Assembly: GCF_000176855.2 (NCBI RefSeq)
Contig: NC_015138.1
Coordinates: 4,712,001 to 4,776,000, forward strand
DNA length: 64,000 nucleotides
Reading direction: 5' to 3'
Source of the DNA: Paracidovorax avenae ATCC 19860
GTDB taxonomy: Bacteria; Pseudomonadota; Gammaproteobacteria; Burkholderiales; Burkholderiaceae_C
The number at the start of each line of letters is the position of its first letter. The first letter of the stretch is position 1. Made by a program: the position numbers and the translations under genes. Positions 9,616 through 18,344 of the stretch are shown piece by piece. The notes under the pieces were generated by a model that was not told the DNA's origin, did not search any database, and saw only the letters and a program-made list of their open reading frames with translations.

Positions 9616-10806
9616 ATGGCGCTGGATTTCGTCACGCTGCTGGCCGTCACGGCCACCAACCTGTTCATGCTCTCGATCGCCCTGCCGCTCATCATGGGGC
9701 GGGAGGTCAGCCGTGCCGCGCGCTTCGCGCAGGCCAGCGTGGCGCTGCAGGCCACTTCCTGGGCGGCGATCATCGCGTCCTCCCACCTGTGGGACCAGGT
9801 GCTGTCCACGCTCTCCATCGCCAGCGCGGCGGCCGCCCAGTGGGCGCTGTTCACCGCCCTGCAGGAATGGCTGGGGCCGCGCCCGGGGCGGCGCTGGCTG
9901 CCCTGGCTGGTCGCCGCGATACCGCTCGGCTACACCCTGGGTTTCGGCAGCTACCCCTTCCGCGTGGGCTGGGCCAACCTGCTGCTGGCCGTGCTGCTGG
10001 CCACCGTCGCGCGGGCCACGCTCGTGCCCTGGCGCCCGTCGCCCCGGCACTGGCGCCTGCTGCTGTGCGCCTGCCTCGTCGCGATGGCCGGCTTCACGGG
10101 CGCGCGCGGCGTGCTCGGCGCCTTCTTCACCGACGCCTACCCGAGCTTCCGCACGCCGCACCCGGTGAACATCGCCGCCGCGCTCGCCGCCAACGTGACG
10201 CTGGTGCTGGGCACGGTGGCGCTGCTCGTCGCATGGCGCACCGAGGCGGAGGACAAGCTGCGCGCCCTGGCCAAGACGGACGCGCTCACCGGCGTGCTCA
10301 ACCGGCGCGGCTTCGACGTGCGGGGCCGGGCGCTGCTGGCGCATGCGCTGCGGCACGGCCTGCGCGTGACCGCCGTGATGCTGGACGTGGACCACTTCAA
10401 GCGCGTGAACGACACGCACGGGCACGGCACGGGCGACCACGTGCTCGCATTCTTCGCGCGGCTGCTGCAGGATGCGACGCGCACGGGCGACGTGGCGGGC
10501 CGCATCGGCGGCGAGGAGTTCGCCGTGCTGCTCGCGCATGCCCCGGGCGACCGCGCCGCCGAGAGTTTCGACCGCCGGCTGCGTGCGCGGCTGGCCGCCG
10601 ACAGCCCGCAGGCCCTGGGATTCCCGGTCGGCTACAGCGCGGGGGCCGCCACCCTGGACGCCGCCCCGCCGGACCCCGGCACCGTGGCCGTCGCCCCGCT
10701 GCTCGCCGACCTCATGGCGCGTGCCGACGCGGCCCTCTACGAAGCCAAGCGCGCAGGGCGCGGGCGCATGCAGGTGCAGTCTCCGGCACAGGGTGCGCCG
10801 GCCTGA
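9616..10806 (+). CDS. Membrane-bound diguanylate cyclase (GGDEF)
   Basis: 396 aa. The N-terminal ~205 residues hold about six hydrophobic segments with no named sensory domain. The GGDEF domain begins near residue 218 (TDALTGVLNRRGF) and has an intact active site GGEEF at 298-302, so it should make cyclic di-GMP from GTP. An RTGD sequence at 289-292, five residues ahead of GGEEF, is an inhibitory I-site, so product feedback is expected. It lies 28 bp after amn on the same strand and converges on the porin gene. Confidence 0.92.
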   Translation: MALDFVTLLAVTATNLFMLSIALPLIMGREVSRAARFAQASVALQATSWAAIIASSHLWDQVLSTLSIASAAAAQWALFTALQEWLGPRPGRRWLPWLVAAIPLGYTLGFGSYPFRVGWANLLLAVLLATVARATLVPWRPSPRHWRLLLCACLVAMAGFTGARGVLGAFFTDAYPSFRTPHPVNIAAALAANVTLVLGTVALLVAWRTEAEDKLRALAKTDALTGVLNRRGFDVRGRALLAHALRHGLRVTAVMLDVDHFKRVNDTHGHGTGDHVLAFFARLLQDATRTGDVAGRIGGEEFAVLLAHAPGDRAAESFDRRLRARLAADSPQALGFPVGYSAGAATLDAAPPDPGTVAVAPLLADLMARADAALYEAKRAGRGRMQVQSPAQGAPA

Positions 10807-10854
10807 GCGCCGCACGCCGCCACGACGGACGCAGCGGCCACGGCGGCCGCACGC

Positions 10855-11931
10855 TCAGAACCGGTGGCGGATGCCCACGGCCAGCGTGGTGCCGCGGTCC
10901 AGCCCGGAGGCCTTGTCGAACAGTGTCGCCACGTACACGTCCGTGCGTTTGGACAGGTCGTGGTCGTAGCCGAGCGCGAACGAGGTGCGGTTCTGGTCCT
11001 GCGCCCCCGCCTCGGTCTTTTCCGTGCGCGCCACGCTGGCCAGCACCTTGCCGGCGCCCAGGGGCACCGCGGCACCCAGCTGGGCCGTCTCCAGGCGCAC
11101 CTTGCCGCTGGAGCCCTCCAGGCTCGCATGGCGGTACTGGCCGAACAGCCTGACGGCACCGAAGTCGTAGCTGGCCCCCACGGTGGCATTGGTGAAGTCC
11201 CGCAGGGTGACCACGCCCGCGGCGGGATCGGACACCGGATTGCGGCGCGGGAACGTGGCCGCGGCACCGCCGGTCTTCTCGTAGCTGACCCCCACGGAGA
11301 ACTTCGACGCGGGCGCGCCGTAGATGGCGCCCAGGCCCAGCCGCCGGCCGGCGCCCGACCCCTCGCGGGCTGCGTACTGCACGCTGGCCGTCACGTCGGC
11401 GAAGGACGGGCTGGTGTAGGCCACCGAATTGCTCCAGCCGGAATCCAGGAATCCGTCGGATGTCATCAGGGACTGGGATGGGCTGGGCAGGTAGTTGTGC
11501 AGCAGGAAAGGACTGAGCACCGCCGAATCCCCGAAGGGGTTGAACCGCACGGCCTGCTGGAAACCGGTGGTGGGGACGCGGCCGAGGCGGACGGAACCCG
11601 CCGTGGCCGATGCGAGCCCCACCCAGGCGGCACGGGCCCAGTACGGCTCGGTCGCGGACCGCCCGGCGTCGCCGGTGTCCACCCGGATGAAGGAACTCAG
11701 GTCGAACTGCGCGCGCAGCCCGCCTCCCAGGTCCTCGGTGCCGGCGATGCCCCAGCGCGAGGTGGACAGGCCACCGCTGGTCACGCCGCCCACGGCGGTT
11801 TCGCCGGACAGCTGCCGCCGCGTGACCGCCGCATCGACGGTGCCGTACAGCGTCACGGCGGACTGGGCGTGCGCGCCGGCGCACTGCAGGGCCGCCAGGG
11901 CCAGGGCGGCCGGAAGGGAATGCTTGTTCAT
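10855..11931 (-). CDS. Gram-negative outer-membrane porin
   Basis: 358 aa, with a signal peptide ending after AGAHAQ and a 16-stranded general-porin sequence beginning SAVTLYGTVDAAVTRR. GLRAQFDLSSF and the terminal strand GTTLAVGIRHRF, ending in Phe as BamA-dependent proteins do, support an outer-membrane trimeric porin of the Neisseria/Bordetella type. It lies 38 bp downstream of the MFS transporter on the same strand. The two probably form one transcript for outer- and inner-membrane uptake of the aromatic acid degraded by the neighbouring operon. The ligand is inferred from context only. Confidence 0.93.
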   Translation of the reverse strand: MNKHSLPAALALAALQCAGAHAQSAVTLYGTVDAAVTRRQLSGETAVGGVTSGGLSTSRWGIAGTEDLGGGLRAQFDLSSFIRVDTGDAGRSATEPYWARAAWVGLASATAGSVRLGRVPTTGFQQAVRFNPFGDSAVLSPFLLHNYLPSPSQSLMTSDGFLDSGWSNSVAYTSPSFADVTASVQYAAREGSGAGRRLGLGAIYGAPASKFSVGVSYEKTGGAAATFPRRNPVSDPAAGVVTLRDFTNATVGASYDFGAVRLFGQYRHASLEGSSGKVRLETAQLGAAVPLGAGKVLASVARTEKTEAGAQDQNRTSFALGYDHDLSKRTDVYVATLFDKASGLDRGTTLAVGIRHRF

Positions 11932-11969
11932 GTCGTCGTCTCCAGGGGAATGTCGGGTGGATCGGTGCT

Positions 11970-13310
11970 TCACTTGGACAGCAGCGCGTCGCGGGGCATG
12001 GCGTCGGCCGCCGACCGGCCGTGCTGTATCAGCAGTACCGCGACCATGCCGATGACCGCGGGGATCGCGATGGCGACGAAGTTCTGCTGCAGCGGCAGGC
12101 GCATGCCCACGAGCATGCCGATCAGGATGGGTGCCAGGATGGCGCCGCTGCGGCCGATGCCCAGGGCCCAGCCCAGGCCCGTGGCGCGCACCGCCATGGG
12201 GTAGAACTGGCCGGCGTAGGCGTTCGCGACGATCTGCGTGCCGATGGTGGAAGCGCCCGCCAGGCCGAGCAGCACGAACAGCACGGGCGTGGAGGCCGGC
12301 TGCCCCAGCAGCGTGAGCGACACCGCTGCCAGCGCGTACATGCCGGCCAGCACGTACTTGATGTGGAACCGGTCGGCCAGCCATCCGCCGCCGACGGCTC
12401 CCGCCACCGCGCCGATGTTCATCACCAGCACGAAGTTCAGCGCGGAGCCCAGGCTGTAGCCGGCGCCGGCCATGAGCTTGGTGAGCCATGAGCTGAGCGC
12501 GAACACCATGAAGAGGCACATGAAGAAGGCGATCCAGAACATGACCGTGCTGAAGCCCCGGCCGTCGCTGAACAGCTGGCGGATGGGCGCGGCGGCGGCC
12601 TTTTCGTGGGCGGGGATGGTGAAGCGGTCGCCGTCCTGCGGCGTGTAGGCGGGATCCAGCCGGGCGGCGATCCGCCGCAGTTCGTCGGTGCGGCCCCGGG
12701 CCAGCAGGAACGGCATGGACTCGGGCAGCGACTTCAGGATGAAGGGCACGAGCAGCAGGGGCAGGCCGGCGGCGAAGAACACCGACTGCCAGCCATGGCT
12801 CTCCAGCAGGCCCTTGCCCAGCAGCGCCGCCAGCATGCCGCCGAGCGCATAGCCGCTGAACATCAGCGTCACCAGGGTGGCGCGCATCTTCTTCGGCGCG
12901 TATTCGGTCATGTGCGCCACCACGCTCGGCATCACGCCGCCGATGCCCAGCCCCGCGAGGAAGCGCATCACGCTGAACGACACCGGGCCCTCGGCCAGGC
13001 CGGCCCCCGCGGTGAAGACGCTGAACAGCGCCAGGCAGATGACGATGGACCAGCGGCGCCCGATGCGGTCCGCCACGGTGCCCAGCAGGATGGCGCCGAA
13101 CATCATGCCGAACAGCGCGGAGCTCACCATGAAGCCCGCGTGGGTGGCATCCACGCCCATCTTGGCCATGATCGACGGCAGGGCGATGCCGACGACGGCC
13201 AGGTCGTAGCCGTCGAACACGATGATCAGCGCGCACCAGAAAAGCACCAGTGCGTGGAACCGGTTGAAGCGGGCGGTGTCCGCCAGATGGTGGAGGTCGA
13301 TAGGGCGCAC
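11970..13310 (-). CDS. MFS aromatic acid:H+ symporter (probable gamma-resorcylate transporter)
   Basis: 446 aa with twelve predicted membrane helices and AAHS-family landmarks: DGYDLAVVGIALPSI in helix 1 and GTVADRIGRRWSI in the first cytoplasmic loop. GTG at 13310 is chosen because GGAG sits 9 nt ahead and the length then fits the family; the longer upstream frame has no homology. It is transcribed divergently from the gamma-resorcylate decarboxylase gene across 306 bp. The location, next to a complete 2,6-dihydroxybenzoate pathway, makes it the likely importer of that substrate, though relatives carry 4-hydroxybenzoate, benzoate or gallate. Confidence 0.9.
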   Translation of the reverse strand: MRPIDLHHLADTARFNRFHALVLFWCALIIVFDGYDLAVVGIALPSIMAKMGVDATHAGFMVSSALFGMMFGAILLGTVADRIGRRWSIVICLALFSVFTAGAGLAEGPVSFSVMRFLAGLGIGGVMPSVVAHMTEYAPKKMRATLVTLMFSGYALGGMLAALLGKGLLESHGWQSVFFAAGLPLLLVPFILKSLPESMPFLLARGRTDELRRIAARLDPAYTPQDGDRFTIPAHEKAAAAPIRQLFSDGRGFSTVMFWIAFFMCLFMVFALSSWLTKLMAGAGYSLGSALNFVLVMNIGAVAGAVGGGWLADRFHIKYVLAGMYALAAVSLTLLGQPASTPVLFVLLGLAGASTIGTQIVANAYAGQFYPMAVRATGLGWALGIGRSGAILAPILIGMLVGMRLPLQQNFVAIAIPAVIGMVAVLLIQHGRSAADAMPRDALLSK

Positions 13311-13616
13311 GTCCGTTGTCTCCGTTGCGTTGTTTCTGGAATCCAGCGCACGGCGGCTGCCAGCGCATTGCCTGCCGATCATCTGTACTGCCGGGCTGCG
13401 GGTCCAACGCATTTTCAGGATGTCCTGTATGCGCCACGGAAATGATGGGGCGGGTCTTCCCACAGGACGGCTCCGGCCTGCCCGGCCGCCGGGGCCCCAT
13501 GCGATTGGTGAATGCGCGCTATCACGGAATTTCGTTCGACCCGCCGGCCAGCGCTCCCTACATTCCGTTCATTCATCCATCACAGGGCGCGCGCAGCGCC
13601 GCAAAGGAGACAGGAC
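13311..13616. promoter_or_regulatory. Divergent promoter region, transporter / gamma-resorcylate operon
   Basis: 306 bp with no gene. It must drive both the MFS-porin transcript and the decarboxylase operon. GGAG (13606-13609) precedes the decarboxylase start. I see no unambiguous -35/-10 pair or palindrome to assign to the nearby LysR or MarR regulator. Confidence 0.5.
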
Positions 13617-14600
13617 ATGCAGGGAAAGATCGGCCTGGAAGAACACTTCGCCATTCCAGAAACGCTGCAGGATTCGGCCGGTTTCGTGCCCGGCGACTAC
13701 TGGAAGGAGCTGAGCCTGCGCCTGCTGGACATCCATGAGCGGCGCCTGCGCGAGATGGACGAGAACGGCATGGAGATGATGATTCTGTCGCTCAACGCGC
13801 CCGCCGTGCAGGCGATTCCCGACACGAAGAAGGCCGTGGAGATCGCCGTGCGCGCCAACGACTTCCTGGCCGAGCAGGTGGCCCGCCGGCCGGACCGCTT
13901 CCAGGCCTTCGCGGCGCTGCCCATGCAGGACCCCGACCTCGCCACGCGCGAGCTGGAGCGCTGCATGCAGGACCTGGGTTTCCGCGGCGCGCTGGTCAAC
14001 GGCTTCTCGCAGGTCGGCACGCCCGAGAACGTGGTCTATTACGACGCGCCGCAGTACGGCGATTTCTGGGCCGCCGTGGAACGGCTGGACGCGCCGTTCT
14101 ACCTGCACCCGCGCAACCCCATCGCCAGCTGGGCGCAGATCTACCAGGGCCATCCCTGGCTGATGGGCCCCACCTGGGCGTTCGCGCAGGAGACCGCCGT
14201 GCACGCGCTGCGCCTCATGGCCAGCGGACTGTTCGACCGGCACCCCGGACTCAGGATCATCCTGGGCCACCTCGGCGAAGGCCTGCCCTACAACATGTGG
14301 CGCGTGGACCACCGCAACGCCTGGGTGGACATGCCCAAGGGCTACCCCGCGAAGCGCAAGCTGTGCGACTATTTCCACGAGAATTTCTACCTGACCACCT
14401 CGGGCAACTTCCGCACGCAGACGCTGATCGATGCGCTGCTCGAAGTGGGCGCGGACCGCATCCTGTTCTCCACCGACTGGCCCTTCGAGAACGTGGACCA
14501 TGCCGCACACTGGTTCGACGACGCCGCCATCAGCGAGGCCGACCGCCTGAAGATCGGCCGCACCAACGCCCTGTCGCTCTTCAAGCTGCCGCAGGGCTGA
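13617..14600 (+). CDS. graF: Gamma-resorcylate (2,6-dihydroxybenzoate) decarboxylase
   Basis: 327 aa, the length I know for the Rhizobium sp. MTP-10005 enzyme. It reversibly converts 2,6-dihydroxybenzoate to resorcinol without an organic cofactor. It belongs to the amidohydrolase superfamily (ACMSD branch). The metal ligands described for that family are all in place: Glu8 and His10 (GLEEHF), His164 (FYLHPRN) and Asp287 (FSTDWPF), with the catalytic His218 (LGHLGEGLPY). The start at 13617 follows AAAGGAGACAGGAC. It is the first gene of an operon with the hydroxyquinol dioxygenase and maleylacetate reductase, which fixes its role as pathway entry. Confidence 0.94.
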   Translation: MQGKIGLEEHFAIPETLQDSAGFVPGDYWKELSLRLLDIHERRLREMDENGMEMMILSLNAPAVQAIPDTKKAVEIAVRANDFLAEQVARRPDRFQAFAALPMQDPDLATRELERCMQDLGFRGALVNGFSQVGTPENVVYYDAPQYGDFWAAVERLDAPFYLHPRNPIASWAQIYQGHPWLMGPTWAFAQETAVHALRLMASGLFDRHPGLRIILGHLGEGLPYNMWRVDHRNAWVDMPKGYPAKRKLCDYFHENFYLTTSGNFRTQTLIDALLEVGADRILFSTDWPFENVDHAAHWFDDAAISEADRLKIGRTNALSLFKLPQG

Positions 14601-14629
14601 ACGAAGAAGCACTTCGAGGAAAGCGCCCC

Positions 14630-15514
14630 ATGATCGACATCGACGAATGGACCATCACCCAGGCCGTGCTGAAGGCGCAGGCCGGCACGCAGGATGCGCG
14701 GCTGCGCCGCGTGCTCGACGCCCTGGTGCGGCACCTGCACGACTTCGCGCGCGAGGTGGAACTGACCGAGGCCGAGTGGGCGCAGGGCATCGACTTCCTC
14801 ACGCGCGTGGGGCACATCACCGACGACCGGCGGCAGGAATTCATCCTGCTCTCGGACGTGCTGGGCCTGTCCACGCTGGTCACGGCGCAGAACAACCGCC
14901 GCCCCGGCGGCTGCACGGAGGCCACCGTCTTCGGCCCGTTCTACGTGCCCGATGCGCCCGTGGTGCGCAACGGCGACGACATCGCCAATGGCGCGCACGG
15001 GCAGCCCTGCTTCGTGAGCGGTACGGTGCGCGGCATCGGCGGCGAGCCGGTGGCCGGCGCCACCATCGACGTATGGCAATCGGACGAGGACGGCACCTAC
15101 GACGTGCAGCGCCCCGGCCTGGACCACGCCGAGGGCCGGGCCCGCCTGGCCAGCGGGGCGGACGGGCGCTACCACTTCCGATCCATCCTCGCGGTGCCCT
15201 ACCCCATTCCGCACGACGGCCCCGTGGGCCAGCTGCTGGAGCGCACGGGGCGGCACCCGTGGCGCCCCGCGCACCTGCATTTCATGATCCAGGCGCCGGG
15301 CTACGAGACGCTGATCACCCATGTATTCCGCGAGGGTGGCGAGTACCTGGAATCGGACGCGGTGTTCGGCGTGCGCTCGTCCCTGGTGGCCGACTGGAAG
15401 CCCCACGATCCCGGCACGGCCCCCGACGGCACCCGCATGGACACGCCCTTCCACACGCTCGATTACGACTTCGTGCTGAACCCCTCCTCCACAGAGCAGC
15501 AGGCACGGCGATGA
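14630..15514 (+). CDS. graB: Hydroxyquinol 1,2-dioxygenase
   Basis: 294 aa intradiol ring-cleavage enzyme. It opens hydroxyquinol (1,2,4-trihydroxybenzene) between the adjacent hydroxyls to give maleylacetate. The non-heme Fe(III) ligands of the family are visible as Tyr157 (DGTYDVQ), Tyr191 (VPYPIPHDGP), His215 and His217 (RPAHLHF). An N-terminal helical dimerisation domain precedes FGPFYVPDAP. It lies 29 bp after the decarboxylase and overlaps the maleylacetate reductase by ATGA. Catechol dioxygenases share the fold, but the neighbours favour hydroxyquinol as substrate. Confidence 0.92.
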   Translation: MIDIDEWTITQAVLKAQAGTQDARLRRVLDALVRHLHDFAREVELTEAEWAQGIDFLTRVGHITDDRRQEFILLSDVLGLSTLVTAQNNRRPGGCTEATVFGPFYVPDAPVVRNGDDIANGAHGQPCFVSGTVRGIGGEPVAGATIDVWQSDEDGTYDVQRPGLDHAEGRARLASGADGRYHFRSILAVPYPIPHDGPVGQLLERTGRHPWRPAHLHFMIQAPGYETLITHVFREGGEYLESDAVFGVRSSLVADWKPHDPGTAPDGTRMDTPFHTLDYDFVLNPSSTEQQARR

Positions 15515-16581
15515 CGGCGGCACCCCTGTCCTTCTCCTACGCGGCCAGTCCGTCGCGCATCGTCTTCGGCGCCGGCAGCCTCGACCGCCTGCCCGAGGAA
15601 CTGGACCGCCTGGGTGTGCGGCGCGCCCTGGTGATGTGCACGCCGAACCAGCGCGGGCAGGCCGAGGCCGTCGCGCAGCGCCTGCCCGACCGGGTGGCCG
15701 GCATCTTCGACGGCGCCGAGATGCACGTGCCCATCGAGGTGGCCCGCCGGGCCCGGGCGGAAGCGGCGGCCCTGGAGGCCGACTGCGCGCTCGCCGTGGG
15801 CGGTGGATCGACCATCGGCCTGGGCAAGGCCATCGCCCTGGAAAGCGGCCTGCCCATCGTCGCCGTGCCCACCACCTACGCCGGCAGCGAGGCGACGCCG
15901 ATCTACGGCATCACCGAAGCCGGCCTGAAAAAGACCGGGCGCGATGCCCGCGTGCTGCCGCGCACGGTGGTGTACGACCCCACGCTCTCGCTCACCCTGC
16001 CGCTGCCGCTCACGGTGACCAGCACGCTCAACGCCATCGCCCACGCCTGCGAGGGCCTGTACGCCCACGATGGCAACCCGGTCACGGCCCTGATGGCCGA
16101 GGAAGGCATCCGCGCCTGCGCCGGCGCGCTGCAGCCGCTACGCGCCGACCCGCGGGACCTGCCGGCCCGCAGCCAGGCGCTGTACGGTGCCTGGCTCTGT
16201 GGCACGGTGCTCGGGGCCGTCTCGATGGGGCTACACCACAAGCTCTGCCACACCCTGGGCGGCAGCTTCGGGCTGCCGCATGCCGAGGTGCACTCCGTCA
16301 TCCTGCCGCATGCGATGCGCTACAACGCGGCCGCCGCCCCGCAGGCCATGGAGCGCATCGCGCGCGCGCTGGGCGTGGACGACGCGCCCCTGGGCCTGCA
16401 TCGCCTCGCCGCGGAACACGGCGCGCCCCTGTCGCTGCGGGAGATCGGCATGCCGGAGTCCGGCCTCGACCGGGCAGCGGAACTCGCCGCCGCGCAGCCG
16501 TACCCGAATCCCCGGCCCCTGGAGCGGGCAGCGCTGCGCGGGCTGCTGGACGCCGCGTTCCACGGCAGGCCGCCGGCATAG
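15511..16581 (+). CDS. graC: Maleylacetate reductase
   Basis: 356 aa iron-type alcohol dehydrogenase family member. It reduces maleylacetate to 3-oxoadipate with NAD(P)H. The nucleotide-binding GGGSTIGLGKAIAL and VPTTYAGSEATPIYGIT, and the conserved SMGLHHKLCHTLGG with LPHAEVHSVILPH, are characteristic of this subfamily. The ATG overlaps the dioxygenase stop (ATGA), so the two are translationally coupled. The product enters the beta-ketoadipate pathway, whose later genes are not in this window. Confidence 0.93.
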   Translation: MTAAPLSFSYAASPSRIVFGAGSLDRLPEELDRLGVRRALVMCTPNQRGQAEAVAQRLPDRVAGIFDGAEMHVPIEVARRARAEAAALEADCALAVGGGSTIGLGKAIALESGLPIVAVPTTYAGSEATPIYGITEAGLKKTGRDARVLPRTVVYDPTLSLTLPLPLTVTSTLNAIAHACEGLYAHDGNPVTALMAEEGIRACAGALQPLRADPRDLPARSQALYGAWLCGTVLGAVSMGLHHKLCHTLGGSFGLPHAEVHSVILPHAMRYNAAAAPQAMERIARALGVDDAPLGLHRLAAEHGAPLSLREIGMPESGLDRAAELAAAQPYPNPRPLERAALRGLLDAAFHGRPPA

Positions 16582-16610
16582 GGCTCCGGCCCCGGGGCCT
16601 GTCCATAGCC

Positions 16611-17603
16611 TCAGTCCGCCGGTTCCGGCGGCACACGGGCCAGGCCATCCGGCACAGCACCGGCACCGGGCTCCGGGGCCCGCCGCGACTTCTCGTGGAA
16701 CAAACCGAACATCAGCTCGCGCAGCCAGCGGTTGCCGCTGTCCTGGTGGAAGCGCTCGTGCCACTGCTGGCTGATCTCGAAGGGCGCCACCTCGAACGGT
16801 GCATTCAGGATATGCAGGTCCGAGCGCGAAGCCACCATGGCCTGGGCGAGGCGCTGGGGCGCGGTCAGCACCAGCCCGGTGGTGGCGACAATGGACGACA
16901 GGCCCAGCGAATGCGCGGCGGTGAGCACCACGCGCCGGCGGTCGAGCGCGCCCACGCGCTCCAGGGCCTGCTGCAGCTGGTGGTCGGTGGTGCCGCGCGG
17001 CCGGTAGGCAATGTGCTCGGCCGCCAGGTAATCGTCCAGCGCGATCGAGTCGCGCGTGCCCAGCGGCGACGCGCGGGCCACGAGCACCACGAAGGTCTCG
17101 TCGAACAGGCGCTGCTGGTAGAACGACGGCCCCATGGGCTCCCAGCTGCCCAGCGCGACATCGATCTGGCCGTGCAGCATGCGCTGGCGCGCCTCGGCGC
17201 GCGGTACGTCCACCGTCTCGAAACGGATGCCCGGCGCCAGGCCCCGGGCCAGCGACAGCAGCCGGGGCATCATCACCAGCTGCCCGATGTCGTTGACCGC
17301 GATGCGGAACAGGCGCCCGGAGGTGCCCGCCTCGAACGTGCGGCCCTGGTCCACCGCCTGCGAGAACGCGGCGAGCCCCTCCTCCACCGGGCCGATCAGC
17401 CGTTCGGCCAGCGGCGTGGGCACCATGCCCTCCGCAGAGCGCACGAAGAGCACGTCGTTGAAGCGCTCGCGCATGCGCTTGAGGGCATTGCTCACCGCCG
17501 ACTGCGTCATGCCCAGCCGCTCGCCCGCCAGCGTGACACTGCGGGTCGCGAAGATGGCCTGGAAGACCAGAAACAGGTTCAGGTCGATCGAGTGGATGTT
17601 CAC
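16611..17603 (-). CDS. LysR-family transcriptional regulator (gamma-resorcylate region)
   Basis: 330 aa. An N-terminal winged helix (IDLNLFLVFQAIFATRSVTLAGERLGMTQSAVSNALKRMR) resembles the NodD/NahR branch, followed by an effector-binding domain. GTG at 17603 is preferred because AAGGAGG lies 7 nt upstream and the frame upstream of it lacks homology. It is on the minus strand, converging on the maleylacetate reductase and 31 bp downstream of the MarR gene, with which it probably forms one transcript. The NahR-like type and position suggest an activator responding to an aromatic intermediate. Confidence 0.9.
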   Translation of the reverse strand: MNIHSIDLNLFLVFQAIFATRSVTLAGERLGMTQSAVSNALKRMRERFNDVLFVRSAEGMVPTPLAERLIGPVEEGLAAFSQAVDQGRTFEAGTSGRLFRIAVNDIGQLVMMPRLLSLARGLAPGIRFETVDVPRAEARQRMLHGQIDVALGSWEPMGPSFYQQRLFDETFVVLVARASPLGTRDSIALDDYLAAEHIAYRPRGTTDHQLQQALERVGALDRRRVVLTAAHSLGLSSIVATTGLVLTAPQRLAQAMVASRSDLHILNAPFEVAPFEISQQWHERFHQDSGNRWLRELMFGLFHEKSRRAPEPGAGAVPDGLARVPPEPAD

Positions 17604-17634
17604 CGCACCGCCTCCTTGCCTTCGGGCATGCCGC

Positions 17635-18192
17635 TCATTCCCGGTCCAGCGCGGCGAGGTTGTCGTAGAGCAGGCGCAGCATGTCGCGCAGCGACTCGGC
17701 CTGCGCATGGGTCAGCCCCCCCAGGGAGACCCGCTCGTACAGCTGTGCCAGCGGAATGATGCGCAGCGTCAGTTCGTGCCCCGCCGGCGTCAGGCTCAAC
17801 GCCAGCGCGCGCGCGTCCTCGCCCGAGCGGTCACGCACCACGAGGCCGCGCTGCAGCAGCGCATCGACGACGCGCGATAGCGTGGAAGGCTCCGTCGAGG
17901 TGTGCAGCGCCAGGTCGGAAAGCCGCTGGTGGGGCTGGTGGTGCAGCGCCACGCACACGCGCCAGTCCGTCAGCGACAGCTCGAACTGCCGCAGCTCGCG
18001 GCTGAACGACTGGCCCATGCGCGAACCCGCGCGCGCCAGCAGATACGGAATGGCGCGCTCCAGGTCATGCCGCACCTCTTTGCCTGCATTTGCAATGGAT
18101 TCCGTGGCTTCAGCAGGCGCTGCAACTGCGCGCCTGGGTGCCTTGGAGGCCGCAGTTTTCGCGGTCGCCGGTGTCTTTTTTCGGGTGGCCAT
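17635..18192 (-). CDS. MarR-family transcriptional regulator
   Basis: 185 aa. A basic, Ala/Lys-rich N-terminal tail of about 40 residues (ATRKKTPATAKTAASKAPRR) precedes the MarR domain, where LSLTDWRVCVALHH, TSTEPSTLSRVVDALLQRGLVVR and DRSGEDARALALSLT form the winged helix. ATG at 18192 is chosen over longer upstream starts. The gene is divergent from the flavin monooxygenase. A TTGCA-AA-TGCAA palindrome lies between them and a second copy lies within its own early coding region. It is a good candidate for the repressor of the pathway; the Rhizobium gra cluster also has a dedicated regulator. Confidence 0.88.
   Translation of the reverse strand: MATRKKTPATAKTAASKAPRRAVAAPAEATESIANAGKEVRHDLERAIPYLLARAGSRMGQSFSRELRQFELSLTDWRVCVALHHQPHQRLSDLALHTSTEPSTLSRVVDALLQRGLVVRDRSGEDARALALSLTPAGHELTLRIIPLAQLYERVSLGGLTHAQAESLRDMLRLLYDNLAALDRE
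18085..18095 (-). promoter_or_regulatory. Second TTGCAAATGCA site inside the MarR gene
   Basis: On the minus strand this reads TTGCAAATGCA, identical to 11 of the 12 bases at 18274-18285. It falls about 100 nt into the MarR coding sequence and could act as an auxiliary operator for repression by looping or roadblock. It may also be chance. Confidence 0.3.
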
Positions 18193-18273
18193 GACCCATC
18201 TTACCGTTGCCGGGCCTGTTGGGCATCCGTGGAATTCCCGCAGGCATGCGTGAAAACCCCGAGCCTTAATTAC

Positions 18274-18285
18274 TTGCAAATGCAA
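18274..18285. promoter_or_regulatory. Candidate MarR operator upstream of flavin monooxygenase
   Basis: TTGCAAATGCAA, with 5-bp arms TTGCA/TGCAA, lies in an AT-rich patch of the 152-bp divergent region between the MarR and monooxygenase genes. The position and the symmetry fit a MarR dimer site controlling both genes. Binding is inferred. Confidence 0.5.
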
Positions 18286-18344
18286 ATAAAAAGTTCTCCA
18301 ATGGCGTTACGGAAGACGACTCAACCATTCCATCCGGAGACACC

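Noticed and set aside
10802..10858. CTGAGCG...CGCTCAG inverted repeat across the convergent ends of the diguanylate cyclase and porin genes
   Set aside because: The arms are only 7 bp, about 43 nt apart and without a T-run; too weak to call a terminator.
14647..16581. Long alternative-frame reading frames across the catabolic operon (for example 644 aa at 14647-16581)
   Set aside because: They are Arg/Ala/Gly/Pro-rich shadows of the real dioxygenase and reductase genes, a by-product of high GC content; no domain is recognisable in the shadow part.
16582..16610. GGCCCCGGGGCC palindrome after maleylacetate reductase
   Set aside because: A short self-complementary GC run without loop or T-tract; likely chance in GC-rich DNA.
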